From CAYJXJ01 sp964374095 (lineage in GTDB: Bacteria > Elusimicrobiota > Elusimicrobia > UBA1565 > UBA9628): a stretch of DNA of 5,674 bases. Location: contig CAYJXJ010000246.1 of NCBI GenBank assembly GCA_964374095.1, positions 1-5,674 of the forward strand. The letters run 5' to 3'. Under the pieces are notes generated by a model. The model worked only from the letters and a program-made list of their open reading frames with translations. It had not been told where the DNA came from and searched no databases. Shown here piece by piece: positions 1 to 5,668 of the stretch (within the stretch, counting starts at the first letter, position 1; every line of letters begins with the position of its first letter). The translations under genes and the position numbers were made by a program.

Positions 1-77
1 AAACGTTGACAGGGAGGCTTTTTCAGCGGAATCAGATGTTAGGATGTGACCCCACAGCGCACACAGCGCAGATTAGC

Positions 78-83
78 TATACT
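78..83 (+). promoter_or_regulatory. Candidate -10 element of the oxidoreductase gene (leaderless start)
   Basis: TATACT differs from the TATAAT consensus at one position. Its last base is 7 nt before ATG 91, so transcription would start at or next to the A of the start codon. No Shine-Dalgarno sequence precedes the ATG (the preceding bases are CGCCGCA), which fits a leaderless mRNA. No convincing -35 hexamer lies at 16-18 bp spacing; TTGACA at 6-11 is too far upstream to pair with it. Inference only. Confidence 0.35.
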
Positions 84-90
84 CGCCGCA

Positions 91-1692
91 ATGGCCTCCT
101 ATGACGCGATCGTGATCGGCGGCGGGCACAACGGCCTGGTCAGCGCCGCCTATCTGGCGCGGGCCGGCCTGCGGGTGCTGGTGCTTGAGAAGCGGGCCAT
201 CGTGGGCGGGGCCTGCGTCACCGAAGAGCCGTGGCCCGGCTACAAGGTCAATTCGCTCGCTTACCTCTGTAGCCTGCTTCAGCCCCGGATCATCCGGGAA
301 CTTGAACTCGAACAGCACGGGTACCGCATCGACCCCAAGGACCCCTCCTTCTTCACGCCTCTTCCCGACGGCCGGCATATGATGTTCTGGCGCGAGCGGG
401 ACAAGACCCTCCGTGAGATCGCCAAGTTCTCCAAAAAGGACGCCGAGGCATTCACCGCCTACGAAGAGCAGCTCGAACGCCTCTCCGATGTCATCGAGAA
501 TACCCTGCTCGAAACCCCTCCCGACCTTCCCTTTCGCTCCCTCAGGGACCTGACGGCCCTGGCCAAGATGGGCTGGGACGTGGTCCGCCTCCACCCGCGC
601 GACCTGGCGGCCTTCGTCAAGATCATGTCGCAGAGCGTCAAGGACTACCTGGATGAGCGCTTCGAGTCCGAAACCCTCAAAGCCACCTTGGCCACCGACG
701 GCATCATCGGCGCTTGCGGCAGCGCCGCGACTCCCGGCACGGCCTACACCCTGCTGCACCACGTGATGGGCGGAGCCACCGGCCAGCGCGGCCTGTGGGG
801 CTTCGTGCGGGGCGGCATGGGGATGATCAGCCAGGCCATCGCCTCCTCGGCCCGCTCCCGCGGCGCCGAGATCCGAACATCCGCGGGAGTGGCCCGCATC
901 AAGACCTCCGATGGACGCGCGACCGGCGTGGTCTTGGAAAACGGCGAGGAGATCTCGGCCAAGATCGTCCTCTCCAATGCCGACCCCAAGCGCACTTTCC
1001 TGGGAATGCTGGAGCCCGACGGCCTCGAGCCTGAATTCCTTCAGGCCATCAAAAATCTGCGCATGGACGGCTACGTATTCAAATTAAATCTCGGACTCCG
1101 CGGACTTCCCCGATTCAAGGCTTACCCGGGCGAAGGGACCCTTCCCCCGCACCGCACCACCTTCCACGTCTGCCCGACCATCGACTACATCGAACGCGCC
1201 TGGGACGACGCCCGCCGGGGAATGCCCTCGCGCCGCCCCATCCTCGAGTGCACCTTCCCCAGCGTCTATGACCCATCCATGGCCCCTGCCGGCCACCACG
1301 TCATGAGCGTCTTCGTCCAGTACGCCCCCTACCGGTTGAAGGAAGGGACATGGGACGCCGTCAAGGAGCGCTTCGCCGACCGTTGCCTGGAATGCCTCAC
1401 CGAGTACCTGCCCGACCTGCCGAGCCTAATCGCCCACCGCCAGGCCATTTCCCCTCTCGACATGGAGCGCGAGTACGGCCTGACGGGCGGCAACATTTTC
1501 CACGGCGAACTCGCCCTCGACCAGATGTTCTTCATGCGGCCCGTCGCGGGCTGGGCGCGCTACCGCACCCCGGTTCGCGGGCTTTACCTCTGCGGTTCCG
1601 GCACCCACCCCGGGGGCGGGGTGATGGGGGCTCCGGGCCACAACTGCGCGCGGGAAGTGCTCAAGGACTGGGCCGCCCTTTCCCGGAACTAG
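91..1692 (+). CDS. FAD-dependent oxidoreductase, phytoene desaturase-like / PYROXD2-like
   Basis: This is a 533-residue flavoprotein of the CrtI / amine-oxidase-like superfamily. Residues 5-35 form the FAD-binding Rossmann unit: strand DAIVIGG, loop GGGHNG at 10-15, and an acidic strand end LEKR with Glu33 for the ribose. The next segment has the family's VGGACVTEE pattern. The C-terminal FAD motif GLYLCGSGTHPGGGVMGAPGHN lies at about 497-518, as in PYROXD2-like proteins and phytoene desaturases. Length fits the family and no signal peptide or membrane segment is seen. I chose ATG 91 because the beta-strand follows within four residues. The in-frame GTG at 46 would add 15 non-conserved residues and has AGGA only 1 nt before it. 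It stands alone, with no carotenoid genes nearby, and ends in its own terminator. The substrate cannot be named: carotenoid desaturation is possible, but the PYROXD2-like subgroup is mostly uncharacterised. Confidence 0.93.
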   Translation: MASYDAIVIGGGHNGLVSAAYLARAGLRVLVLEKRAIVGGACVTEEPWPGYKVNSLAYLCSLLQPRIIRELELEQHGYRIDPKDPSFFTPLPDGRHMMFWRERDKTLREIAKFSKKDAEAFTAYEEQLERLSDVIENTLLETPPDLPFRSLRDLTALAKMGWDVVRLHPRDLAAFVKIMSQSVKDYLDERFESETLKATLATDGIIGACGSAATPGTAYTLLHHVMGGATGQRGLWGFVRGGMGMISQAIASSARSRGAEIRTSAGVARIKTSDGRATGVVLENGEEISAKIVLSNADPKRTFLGMLEPDGLEPEFLQAIKNLRMDGYVFKLNLGLRGLPRFKAYPGEGTLPPHRTTFHVCPTIDYIERAWDDARRGMPSRRPILECTFPSVYDPSMAPAGHHVMSVFVQYAPYRLKEGTWDAVKERFADRCLECLTEYLPDLPSLIAHRQAISPLDMEREYGLTGGNIFHGELALDQMFFMRPVAGWARYRTPVRGLYLCGSGTHPGGGVMGAPGHNCAREVLKDWAALSRN

Positions 1693-1722
1693 CCCTCTTT
1701 GGGACCGGAATTCGTGCCATTT

Positions 1723-1751
1723 TCACTCCCAGCGCTGGGAGTGATTTTTTT
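1723..1751 (+). terminator. Strong Rho-independent terminator
   Basis: A perfect 22-nt palindrome spans 1723-1744 (arms TCACTCCCAGC and GCTGGGAGTGA) and is followed at once by seven T (1745-1751). In RNA it folds as a stem of about 9 bp closed by a GCGC loop, ahead of a U tract. It begins 30 nt after the oxidoreductase stop. The other strand has no T run after the stem, so it acts on + strand transcripts only. It isolates the oxidoreductase gene from the transposase remnant and the operon downstream. Confidence 0.9.
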
Positions 1752-1754
1752 ACC

Positions 1755-2211
1755 AGTCAGCCTCACGGGAGAGGTGCTGGCCCGGTTCTTCGAGCGCAAA
1801 GGCTTCGTCGATTTCCAGGAATACCTCCGGATGATCTTCGCCAGCCTGCGGACCCGCCAGATCAGGGTCTTGCATTTCGTCCTGGACAACGGGCCTACCC
1901 ATGCCCCCAAGCAGCTCGAGGCTTGGATCGCCGGCCTCAAACTGCCCTTCGAGGTCCGAGTCCACTGGCTACCGATCCATGCATCCTGGCTGGATCCGGT
2001 GGAGATCGTCCTTTCGCCGCTGCAAAGAAAAGTGCCGACTCCCCGGCACGCCGGCAGCACCGATGAGATCGAAGAACGCATCACGGCCTACTTCCACGAA
2101 CGCAACCAAAATCCCAAGCCGATCAAATGGAGCTACACGGCCGCTCAACGGCGCGGGAAACTCGATCGCACCGCCGCCGTGTCAAGGCAGACGCCGCTCC
2201 CGGGGTTTTGA
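1755..2211 (+). pseudogene. IS630-family DDE transposase, C-terminal remnant
   Basis: The reading frame shows the back half of an IS630/Tc1-type DDE transposase. It starts near LTGEVLARFFERKGFVDF (1762 onward). Then come VLHFVLDNGPTHAPK with the second catalytic Asp (codon 1885-1887) and HASWLDPVEIVLSPLQRKV with the catalytic Glu (codon 2002-2004), 38 residues between them. The terminal KPIKWSYTA block is also present. The helix-turn-helix domain and the first catalytic Asp are missing; upstream there is only a terminator and the end of another gene. Substitutions at normally conserved places (SPLQRKVP where the family usually has S-I-L-QRKVL; Asp for Asn in SWLN) also suggest decay. No start codon with a ribosome site, and no terminal inverted repeats or TA target duplication, could be found. 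An active product is very unlikely. The left limit is approximate. Confidence 0.78.
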
Positions 2212-2221
2212 GGATGGCCCT

Positions 2222-2287
2222 GACCGGCTGCTCCCGGAGACCGGCCGCCACCGCCGGGGGAGAGGCCCCGGGAGAGAGATGCCGGTC
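2222..2287. repeat. Nested GC-rich inverted repeats after the transposase remnant
   Basis: Three nested arm pairs fold on one axis: GACCGGC 2222-2228 with GCCGGTC 2281-2287; CTCCCGG 2231-2237 with CCGGGAG 2268-2274; and inside them either GGCC 2243-2246 with 2264-2267 or CCGGC 2241-2245 with GCCGG 2253-2257. The block starts 11 nt after the transposase stop. It is non-coding in every convincing frame and has no T tract, so it is not a normal terminator. It may be the end of the decayed element, a REP-like palindromic unit, or GC-rich sequence folding by chance. Confidence 0.5.
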
Positions 2288-2299
2288 TGCGCCTAAACC

Positions 2300-2320
2300 C
2301 GCGGCGAATTCATCGCCGCG
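2300..2320. repeat. Short hairpin upstream of the preT promoter
   Basis: Perfect 8-bp arms CGCGGCGA (2300-2307) and TCGCCGCG (2313-2320) flank a 5-nt loop ATTCA. There is no T run behind it. It lies 11 bp before the candidate -35 box of preT, so it could be an operator-like palindrome or a weak structure at the end of the preceding region. Eight-bp arms are only mildly unexpected at this G+C. Confidence 0.45.
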
Positions 2321-2331
2321 TGGCCGAGGAC

Positions 2332-2361
2332 TAGACGTTCCTCCGTCGCGAAAGGTAGAAT
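2332..2361 (+). promoter_or_regulatory. preT: Candidate sigma-70-type promoter of the preT-preA operon
   Basis: TAGACG at 2332-2337 (four of six matches to TTGACA), an 18-bp spacer, then TAGAAT at 2356-2361 (five of six matches to TATAAT). Transcription would start near 2368, giving a leader of only about 10 nt before ATG 2378 and no room for a ribosome-binding site. It is the only good -10 in the spacer, and the operon needs its own promoter because a terminator lies upstream. Confidence 0.45.
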
Positions 2362-2377
2362 ATCACTCTGTCGCCCT

Positions 2378-3778
2378 ATGCCCGACTCCGAAACTAATAG
2401 GATTTTCCGGGATAATTTTAAGGAGATCGTCCCGCCTTTCAAGGCCGAGGACGCCCTCGCCGAAGCCCAGCGCTGTCTTTACTGCTACGACGCTCCCTGC
2501 ATCCAGGCCTGCCCCACCCATATCGACGTCCCGCGGTTCATCAAGCAGATCGCCTCCCGCAACGTCGACGGTTCGGGACGGACCATCTTGGAAGCCAACG
2601 CCATGGGCCATTCCTGCGCCCGGGTGTGCCCGGTGGAGGTCCTTTGCGAGGGGGCTTGCGTCTACCACGACTGGCAGGACAAGCCCATCTCGATCGCGCG
2701 GCTCCAGCGCTTCGCCACCGATCACGTGCACGCGACGGGGCCGGCCCCCATCCTGGCCGGGCCGGACAACGGTCGTCGGGTCGCCGTCATTGGGGCCGGC
2801 CCGGCCGGCCTTTCGTGCGGGACCTACCTGCGCCGCCTGGGCTACGCCGTCACGGTTTACGAAAGGGATCGGCTTCCCGGAGGGCTCAATACCTTTGGCG
2901 TGGCTGAATATAAGATGAGCATGCGAACCTCCCTGCAGGAGGTTCGCATGTTGTTGGACCTGGGAGCCAAACTCGTTTCCGGCAAGGAAATCGGGAAGGA
3001 CATCAAGGCCTCCGACCTGCTGGAGGGATTTGACGCCGTCTTCGTCGGCGTGGGCTTGGGCTCGACGCGCCGGCTCGGCATCCCGGGCGAGGACCTCCGA
3101 GGGGTTTGGGAAGCGCTCTCCTTCATCCGCTGGGTCAAGGCGCGGCGCCTGGCGCCCCTGGGCCGCAGCGAAACCACCATCGTGATCGGCGCCGGCAACA
3201 CCTCCATTGACGCGGCGACGCAATCCAAACGCATCGGCGCGCGACGCGTCGTCATGGCCTACCGCCGCGGACCCGCGGCAATGGGAGCCTACGGTTTCGA
3301 GCTCGACCTAGCCAAGTCGGACGGCACGGAGTTTCTTTGGAACGCCCAGCCGGCGCGCATACTCGGCAAAAAGAAGGTCGAGGGGATGCAGTTCCTAAAG
3401 ACACGGACGAAGGGTGGAAAGCTCACGCCGATTCCGGGATCCAAATTTATTGTGAACTGTGACCGGGTGATTAAGGCGATTGGACAGACAAAATTGACGG
3501 CGATCGCCGAAGGCCTCGGCCTTCGGCTCAGGCACGACGGGCGCATCGCCGTGGACGCGCAGAGCCTAGCCAGCTCCAATCCGAAAGTTTTCGCGGGCGG
3601 CGACGCGATCAACGGCGGGAAGGAAGTGGTTAATGCCGCCGCCGACGGCAAGCGAGCGGCGTGGAACATTCACCAGCGCCTTTCGGGGGACACCCGTCCC
3701 CCGAAAGGACATGAGTACTGGATCTCGACCATTGACGGAAGGCAAGTCGCTCCAATCCCGGAGAGGCACGGCAAATGA
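2378..3778 (+). CDS. preT: Dihydropyrimidine dehydrogenase (NAD(P)H) electron-input subunit PreT
   Basis: This 466-residue protein corresponds to the N-terminal part of eukaryotic dihydropyrimidine dehydrogenase and to the GltD-like family. It oxidises NAD(P)H with FAD and passes electrons through two 4Fe-4S clusters to PreA. The N-terminal cluster domain has Cys33, 36, 41, 45 and Cys84, 90, 94, plus Gln110. With a constant offset of 46 these match pig DPD Cys79, 82, 87, 91, 130, 136, 140 and the unusual ligand Gln156. The FAD motif GAGPAG is at 139-144 with Glu162 at the strand end and GGLNTFGV at 168-175. The nucleotide-binding motif GAGNTSIDAA is at 271-280, and the closing FAD motif VFAGGDAINGG is near the C terminus. 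No ribosome site precedes ATG 2378. The stop overlaps the preA start as ATGA. The gene contains three long perfect hairpins and a less G+C-rich patch near 3380-3500. Confidence 0.95.
   Translation: MPDSETNRIFRDNFKEIVPPFKAEDALAEAQRCLYCYDAPCIQACPTHIDVPRFIKQIASRNVDGSGRTILEANAMGHSCARVCPVEVLCEGACVYHDWQDKPISIARLQRFATDHVHATGPAPILAGPDNGRRVAVIGAGPAGLSCGTYLRRLGYAVTVYERDRLPGGLNTFGVAEYKMSMRTSLQEVRMLLDLGAKLVSGKEIGKDIKASDLLEGFDAVFVGVGLGSTRRLGIPGEDLRGVWEALSFIRWVKARRLAPLGRSETTIVIGAGNTSIDAATQSKRIGARRVVMAYRRGPAAMGAYGFELDLAKSDGTEFLWNAQPARILGKKKVEGMQFLKTRTKGGKLTPIPGSKFIVNCDRVIKAIGQTKLTAIAEGLGLRLRHDGRIAVDAQSLASSNPKVFAGGDAINGGKEVVNAAADGKRAAWNIHQRLSGDTRPPKGHEYWISTIDGRQVAPIPERHGK
2920..2950. repeat. Intragenic perfect inverted repeat in preT, 13-bp arms
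   Basis: CATGCGAACCTCC (2920-2932) and GGAGGTTCGCATG (2938-2950) are exact reverse complements around a 5-nt loop CTGCA. The repeat encodes part of the SMRTSLQEVRM segment just after the FAD-domain motif. There is no T tract, so it is not a standard terminator. Confidence 0.9.
3506..3527. repeat. Intragenic perfect inverted repeat in preT, 10-bp arms
   Basis: GCCGAAGGCC (3506-3515) and GGCCTTCGGC (3518-3527) are separated by two bases, so the RNA form would be a 9-bp stem with a 4-nt loop CTCG. It encodes the AEGLGLR segment. Its core AAGGC/GCCTT is shared with the hairpin at 3813-3839. Confidence 0.88.
3679..3708. repeat. Intragenic perfect inverted repeat near the preT 3' end, 13-bp arms
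   Basis: CCTTTCGGGGGAC (3679-3691) and GTCCCCCGAAAGG (3696-3708) pair exactly around the tetraloop ACCC. The repeat encodes the RLSGDTRPPKG segment, just after the conserved end of the domain and about 70 nt before the preT stop. No T run follows. It is well placed to affect translation or RNA stability at the preT/preA junction, but that is inference. Confidence 0.9.
3760..3766 (+). promoter_or_regulatory. preA: Ribosome-binding site of preA
   Basis: GGAGAGG lies inside the last codons of preT, 8 nt before ATG 3775. It supports the ATG that overlaps the preT stop as the true preA start, although this gives PreA a non-conserved N-terminal extension. Confidence 0.65.
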
Positions 3779-5133
3779 AAAAGCCCTCGCGACGCTCCCC
3801 CCAGAACGATCGGCGGCGGAAGGCTTCGCCTTCCGCCGCGGTTGATCTGACGACCGACTGCGCCGGCATCAAGTCGCCCAACCCCTTCTGGCTCGCCTCG
3901 GCCCCGCCGGCCAATTCCGGCGAGCAGGTGATGCGCGCCTTCGAGTACGGCTGGGGGGGCGCGGTGTGGAAGACCCTCGGGGAAGACCCGCCCGTCATCA
4001 ACACCACCTCGCGCTACGGCGCCGTCGACATCGGCGGCCAGAAGGCGGCGGGCTTCAACAATATCGAGCTCATCACCGACCGCCCGCTCCAGGACAACCT
4101 CCGGGAGATCGCCCAGGTCAAGAAGCGCTACCCCGACCGGGCCGTGGTGGCCTCGCTCATGGTCCCCTGCGAGCGCGCATCCTGGCACGACATCGTCAAG
4201 AAGGTCGAGGACGTCGGCTCCGACGGCATCGAGCTCAACTTCGGCTGTCCCCACGGGATGTCGGAGCGCGGGATGGGCGCGGCGGTAGGACAAGTTCCCG
4301 AGTACGTGAAGATGGTGACCGAGTTCGTCAAAGAGGTCGCCCGCACCCCGGTCTTGGTCAAGCTCACCCCCAACGTCGCCGACGTGCGCTTTGCCGCCCG
4401 CGCGGCCAAGCAGGGCGGGGCCGACGGGGTCTCCCTCATCAACACCATCAACTCCATCATGGGCGTGGATCTCGAGACCATGAAGCCCAAATTCGCGGTC
4501 GGCGGTCAAATCGCCCACGGCGGCTACTGCGGCCCCGCGGTGAAGCCCATCGCCCTCAACATGGTCAGCCAAATAGCCACCGATCCGGAGACCCGCGGCC
4601 TGCCGATCTCCGGGATCGGCGGCATATCGACCTGGTCCGACGCTGTGGAGTTCTTGCTTTTGGGTTCGTCTTCGGTGCAATTGTGCACGGCAGTAATGCA
4701 CTACGGCTTCAGAATCATCGAAGAGCTCAATGCGGGGCTTGAGGACTGGATGCGGCGCAAAGGCTTTGCCCGGGTCACGGATTTTATAGGCGCCACAGCG
4801 CCGTCAATCGTTGAGTGGAAAAATCTGAACCTCCACCAAAAGACCGTGGCCTCCATCAACCATTCGACCTGCATCTCCTGCGACCTCTGCTACGTCGCGT
4901 GCAACGACACCGCGCACCAGTGCATCACCATCGACCGCAGGAACGGCAACCGCAAGCCGCGCGTGATCGCCGAGGACTGCGTGGGCTGCAACCTGTGCTC
5001 CATCGTCTGCCCCGTGGACAACTGCATCACGATGCGGGAAGTCCCCACCGGCCTCAAGCCCTTCTCGTGGGAGGACTACACCGCCGCCGGCATGAAGGGC
5101 TACACCGAAGTCTACAAGCGGATGCACGGCTGA
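3775..5133 (+). CDS. preA: Dihydropyrimidine dehydrogenase catalytic subunit PreA
   Basis: This 452-residue protein corresponds to the C-terminal part of eukaryotic DPD: an FMN-binding dihydroorotate-dehydrogenase-like barrel followed by a two-cluster ferredoxin domain. It reduces uracil or thymine to the 5,6-dihydro compound with electrons from PreT. The active-site block ELNFGCPHGMSERGMG carries the catalytic acid Cys158 (pig Cys671). With a constant offset of 513, Asn96, Asn155, His160, Lys196, Asn223 and Thr224 match pig Asn609, Asn668, His673, Lys709, Asn736 and Thr737; Lys66 aligns with Lys574. Pig Ser670 is Gly157 here. The C-terminal ferredoxin motifs are Cys366-369-372-376 and Cys402-405-408-412. 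The start overlaps the preT stop (ATGA) and has an SD. Residues 1-22 are basic and non-conserved; homologues start just before the GIKSPNPFWLASAPP block at 31-45. The next gene overlaps by one base. Confidence 0.96.
   Translation: MKKPSRRSPQNDRRRKASPSAAVDLTTDCAGIKSPNPFWLASAPPANSGEQVMRAFEYGWGGAVWKTLGEDPPVINTTSRYGAVDIGGQKAAGFNNIELITDRPLQDNLREIAQVKKRYPDRAVVASLMVPCERASWHDIVKKVEDVGSDGIELNFGCPHGMSERGMGAAVGQVPEYVKMVTEFVKEVARTPVLVKLTPNVADVRFAARAAKQGGADGVSLINTINSIMGVDLETMKPKFAVGGQIAHGGYCGPAVKPIALNMVSQIATDPETRGLPISGIGGISTWSDAVEFLLLGSSSVQLCTAVMHYGFRIIEELNAGLEDWMRRKGFARVTDFIGATAPSIVEWKNLNLHQKTVASINHSTCISCDLCYVACNDTAHQCITIDRRNGNRKPRVIAEDCVGCNLCSIVCPVDNCITMREVPTGLKPFSWEDYTAAGMKGYTEVYKRMHG
3813..3839. repeat. 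Inverted repeat in the PreA N-terminal extension, 12-bp arms
   Basis: GCGGCGGAAGGC (3813-3824) pairs perfectly with GCCTTCCGCCGC (3828-3839) around the 3-nt loop TTC. It encodes the RRRKASPSA stretch just before the conserved PreA domain, about 40 nt after the start codon. No T tract follows. It may be an in-frame palindromic insertion or an RNA structure at the start of translation. Confidence 0.9.
4580..4619. repeat. Imperfect inverted repeat in preA
   Basis: A 12-base left arm at 4580-4591 (CCGATCCGGAGA) pairs with 4607-4619 (TCTCCGGGATCGG) with a single bulged G and a 15-nt loop. It encodes the TDPETRGLPISGIGG segment. Because the protein sequence here is conserved and the loop is longer, it is weaker evidence of function than the perfect hairpins upstream. 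Confidence 0.55.
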
Positions 5134-5645
5134 TGCCGCCCGAGACCGACAACCTTCTGCTGCAGGAAATCTTCGAGGCCGACCAAAAGGACCGGACCAA
5201 GGTCTACACCACCCCCGCCGGGATGGAGGAACTGCGCTTCCGGGACCGCGAGCGCCTGCGCCGGGTCCATGAGATGATGTCCATGGGCCAGATCAACACC
5301 GCCCTCGACCTCTACCACGCCGGGGTGATCTATCAGCACGGCAGCGAGCCCCAGGAATTCCTGACCGCGCACCGCATGGCGAACCTTTCGGCGATGATGG
5401 GGCATCGGCCGGCGCGCTGGCTGTCCGCCGCGGCCCTCGACCGGTTTCTGATGTCGCTCGGGCTCTCCCAGGTCTATGGCACCCAATTCGAGCACAACAC
5501 CCACGAGAACCGCTACCAACTGCGCCTCCCCATCGACGACAGCCGTGTGCTCAGCTTCGAGAAGCGCTTCTTGGACGTCCCGCTCGTGGCCGACCGCCTT
5601 TCCCAACTCAACGGCAGAATCGGAGTGGAGAAGCAGAACCCATGA
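5133..5645 (+). CDS. Conserved hypothetical protein, DUF6624-like
   Basis: A 170-residue, apparently cytoplasmic protein, with no signal peptide, membrane segment or metal motif. It looks all-helical. The visible pattern is an acidic start with FEADQKDR (14-21), then DRERLRRVHEMMSMGQINTALDLYHAGVIYQHG (38-70), AHRMANLSAMMG (79-90), RWLSAAALDRFLMSLGLSQVYGTQF (95-119) and a less regular tail. The DQxxR near the start and the closing QVYGTQF recall proteins of the DUF6624 group as I remember it; the assignment is from pattern memory. Its start shares one base with the preA stop (TGATG) and no clear SD precedes it, so it is probably translated by coupling to preA. Base composition matches its neighbours. 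No function is known to me; co-transcription suggests a link to pyrimidine reduction, but that is guilt by association. Confidence 0.83.
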   Translation: MPPETDNLLLQEIFEADQKDRTKVYTTPAGMEELRFRDRERLRRVHEMMSMGQINTALDLYHAGVIYQHGSEPQEFLTAHRMANLSAMMGHRPARWLSAAALDRFLMSLGLSQVYGTQFEHNTHENRYQLRLPIDDSRVLSFEKRFLDVPLVADRLSQLNGRIGVEKQNP

Positions 5646-5665
5646 CCGCCCCCCAGGAGGACTAA
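5642..5665 (+). CDS. Possible 7-codon leader ORF (MTAPQED)
   Basis: An ATG overlaps the stop of the preceding gene as ATGA and opens a 7-residue frame ending at TAA 5663-5665. The AGGAGG that serves the next gene lies inside it, and its stop is 3 nt before that gene's ATG. Ribosomes re-initiating here could pass directly to the next start. It may equally be an accident of the tight junction, and it has no SD of its own. Confidence 0.2.
   Translation: MTAPQED
5655..5660 (+). promoter_or_regulatory. Ribosome-binding site of the gene at the right edge
   Basis: AGGAGG is a perfect anti-16S match, 8 nt before ATG 5669. It is the strongest Shine-Dalgarno sequence in the window, unlike the SD-less starts at 91 and 2378. 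It supports 5669 as the start of the next gene. Confidence 0.75.
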
Positions 5666-5668
5666 GCC

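Noticed and set aside
6..45. TTGACA at 6-11 as a -35 box
   Set aside because: No -10-like hexamer lies 16-18 bp downstream; the nearest candidate, TAGGAT at 40-45, is 28 bp away.
46..90. Upstream GTG start for the oxidoreductase gene
   Set aside because: It adds 15 non-conserved residues before the FAD-binding strand, and the only AGGA is 1 nt from the GTG. ATG 91 gives the usual short N terminus.
855..889. Inverted repeat CTCCCGCGG / CCGCGGGAG in the oxidoreductase gene
   Set aside because: With 9-bp GC-rich arms and a 17-nt loop, about one such match is expected by chance in a window of this size and G+C.
1690..2211. Readthrough fusion of the oxidoreductase and the transposase remnant, which share a reading frame across a single TAG
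   Set aside because: A strong intrinsic terminator lies between them and the remnant is decayed. The shared frame is a one-in-three coincidence.
2127..2918. Plus-strand open frame running from the transposase remnant into preT
   Set aside because: The composition is Ser/Arg/Pro-rich and compositionally biased, and it overlaps the well-supported preT in another frame.
2363..3223. Minus-strand open frame (286 codons) opposite preT
   Set aside because: It has no recognisable domain and mirrors the Fe-S/FAD coding region of preT, so it is a shadow of codon bias.
3670..4701. Long minus-strand open frame (343 codons) opposite preA
   Set aside because: Its sequence is low-complexity Gly/Asp/Arg/Val typical of the antisense of G+C-rich genes, and the + strand carries fully recognisable PreA.
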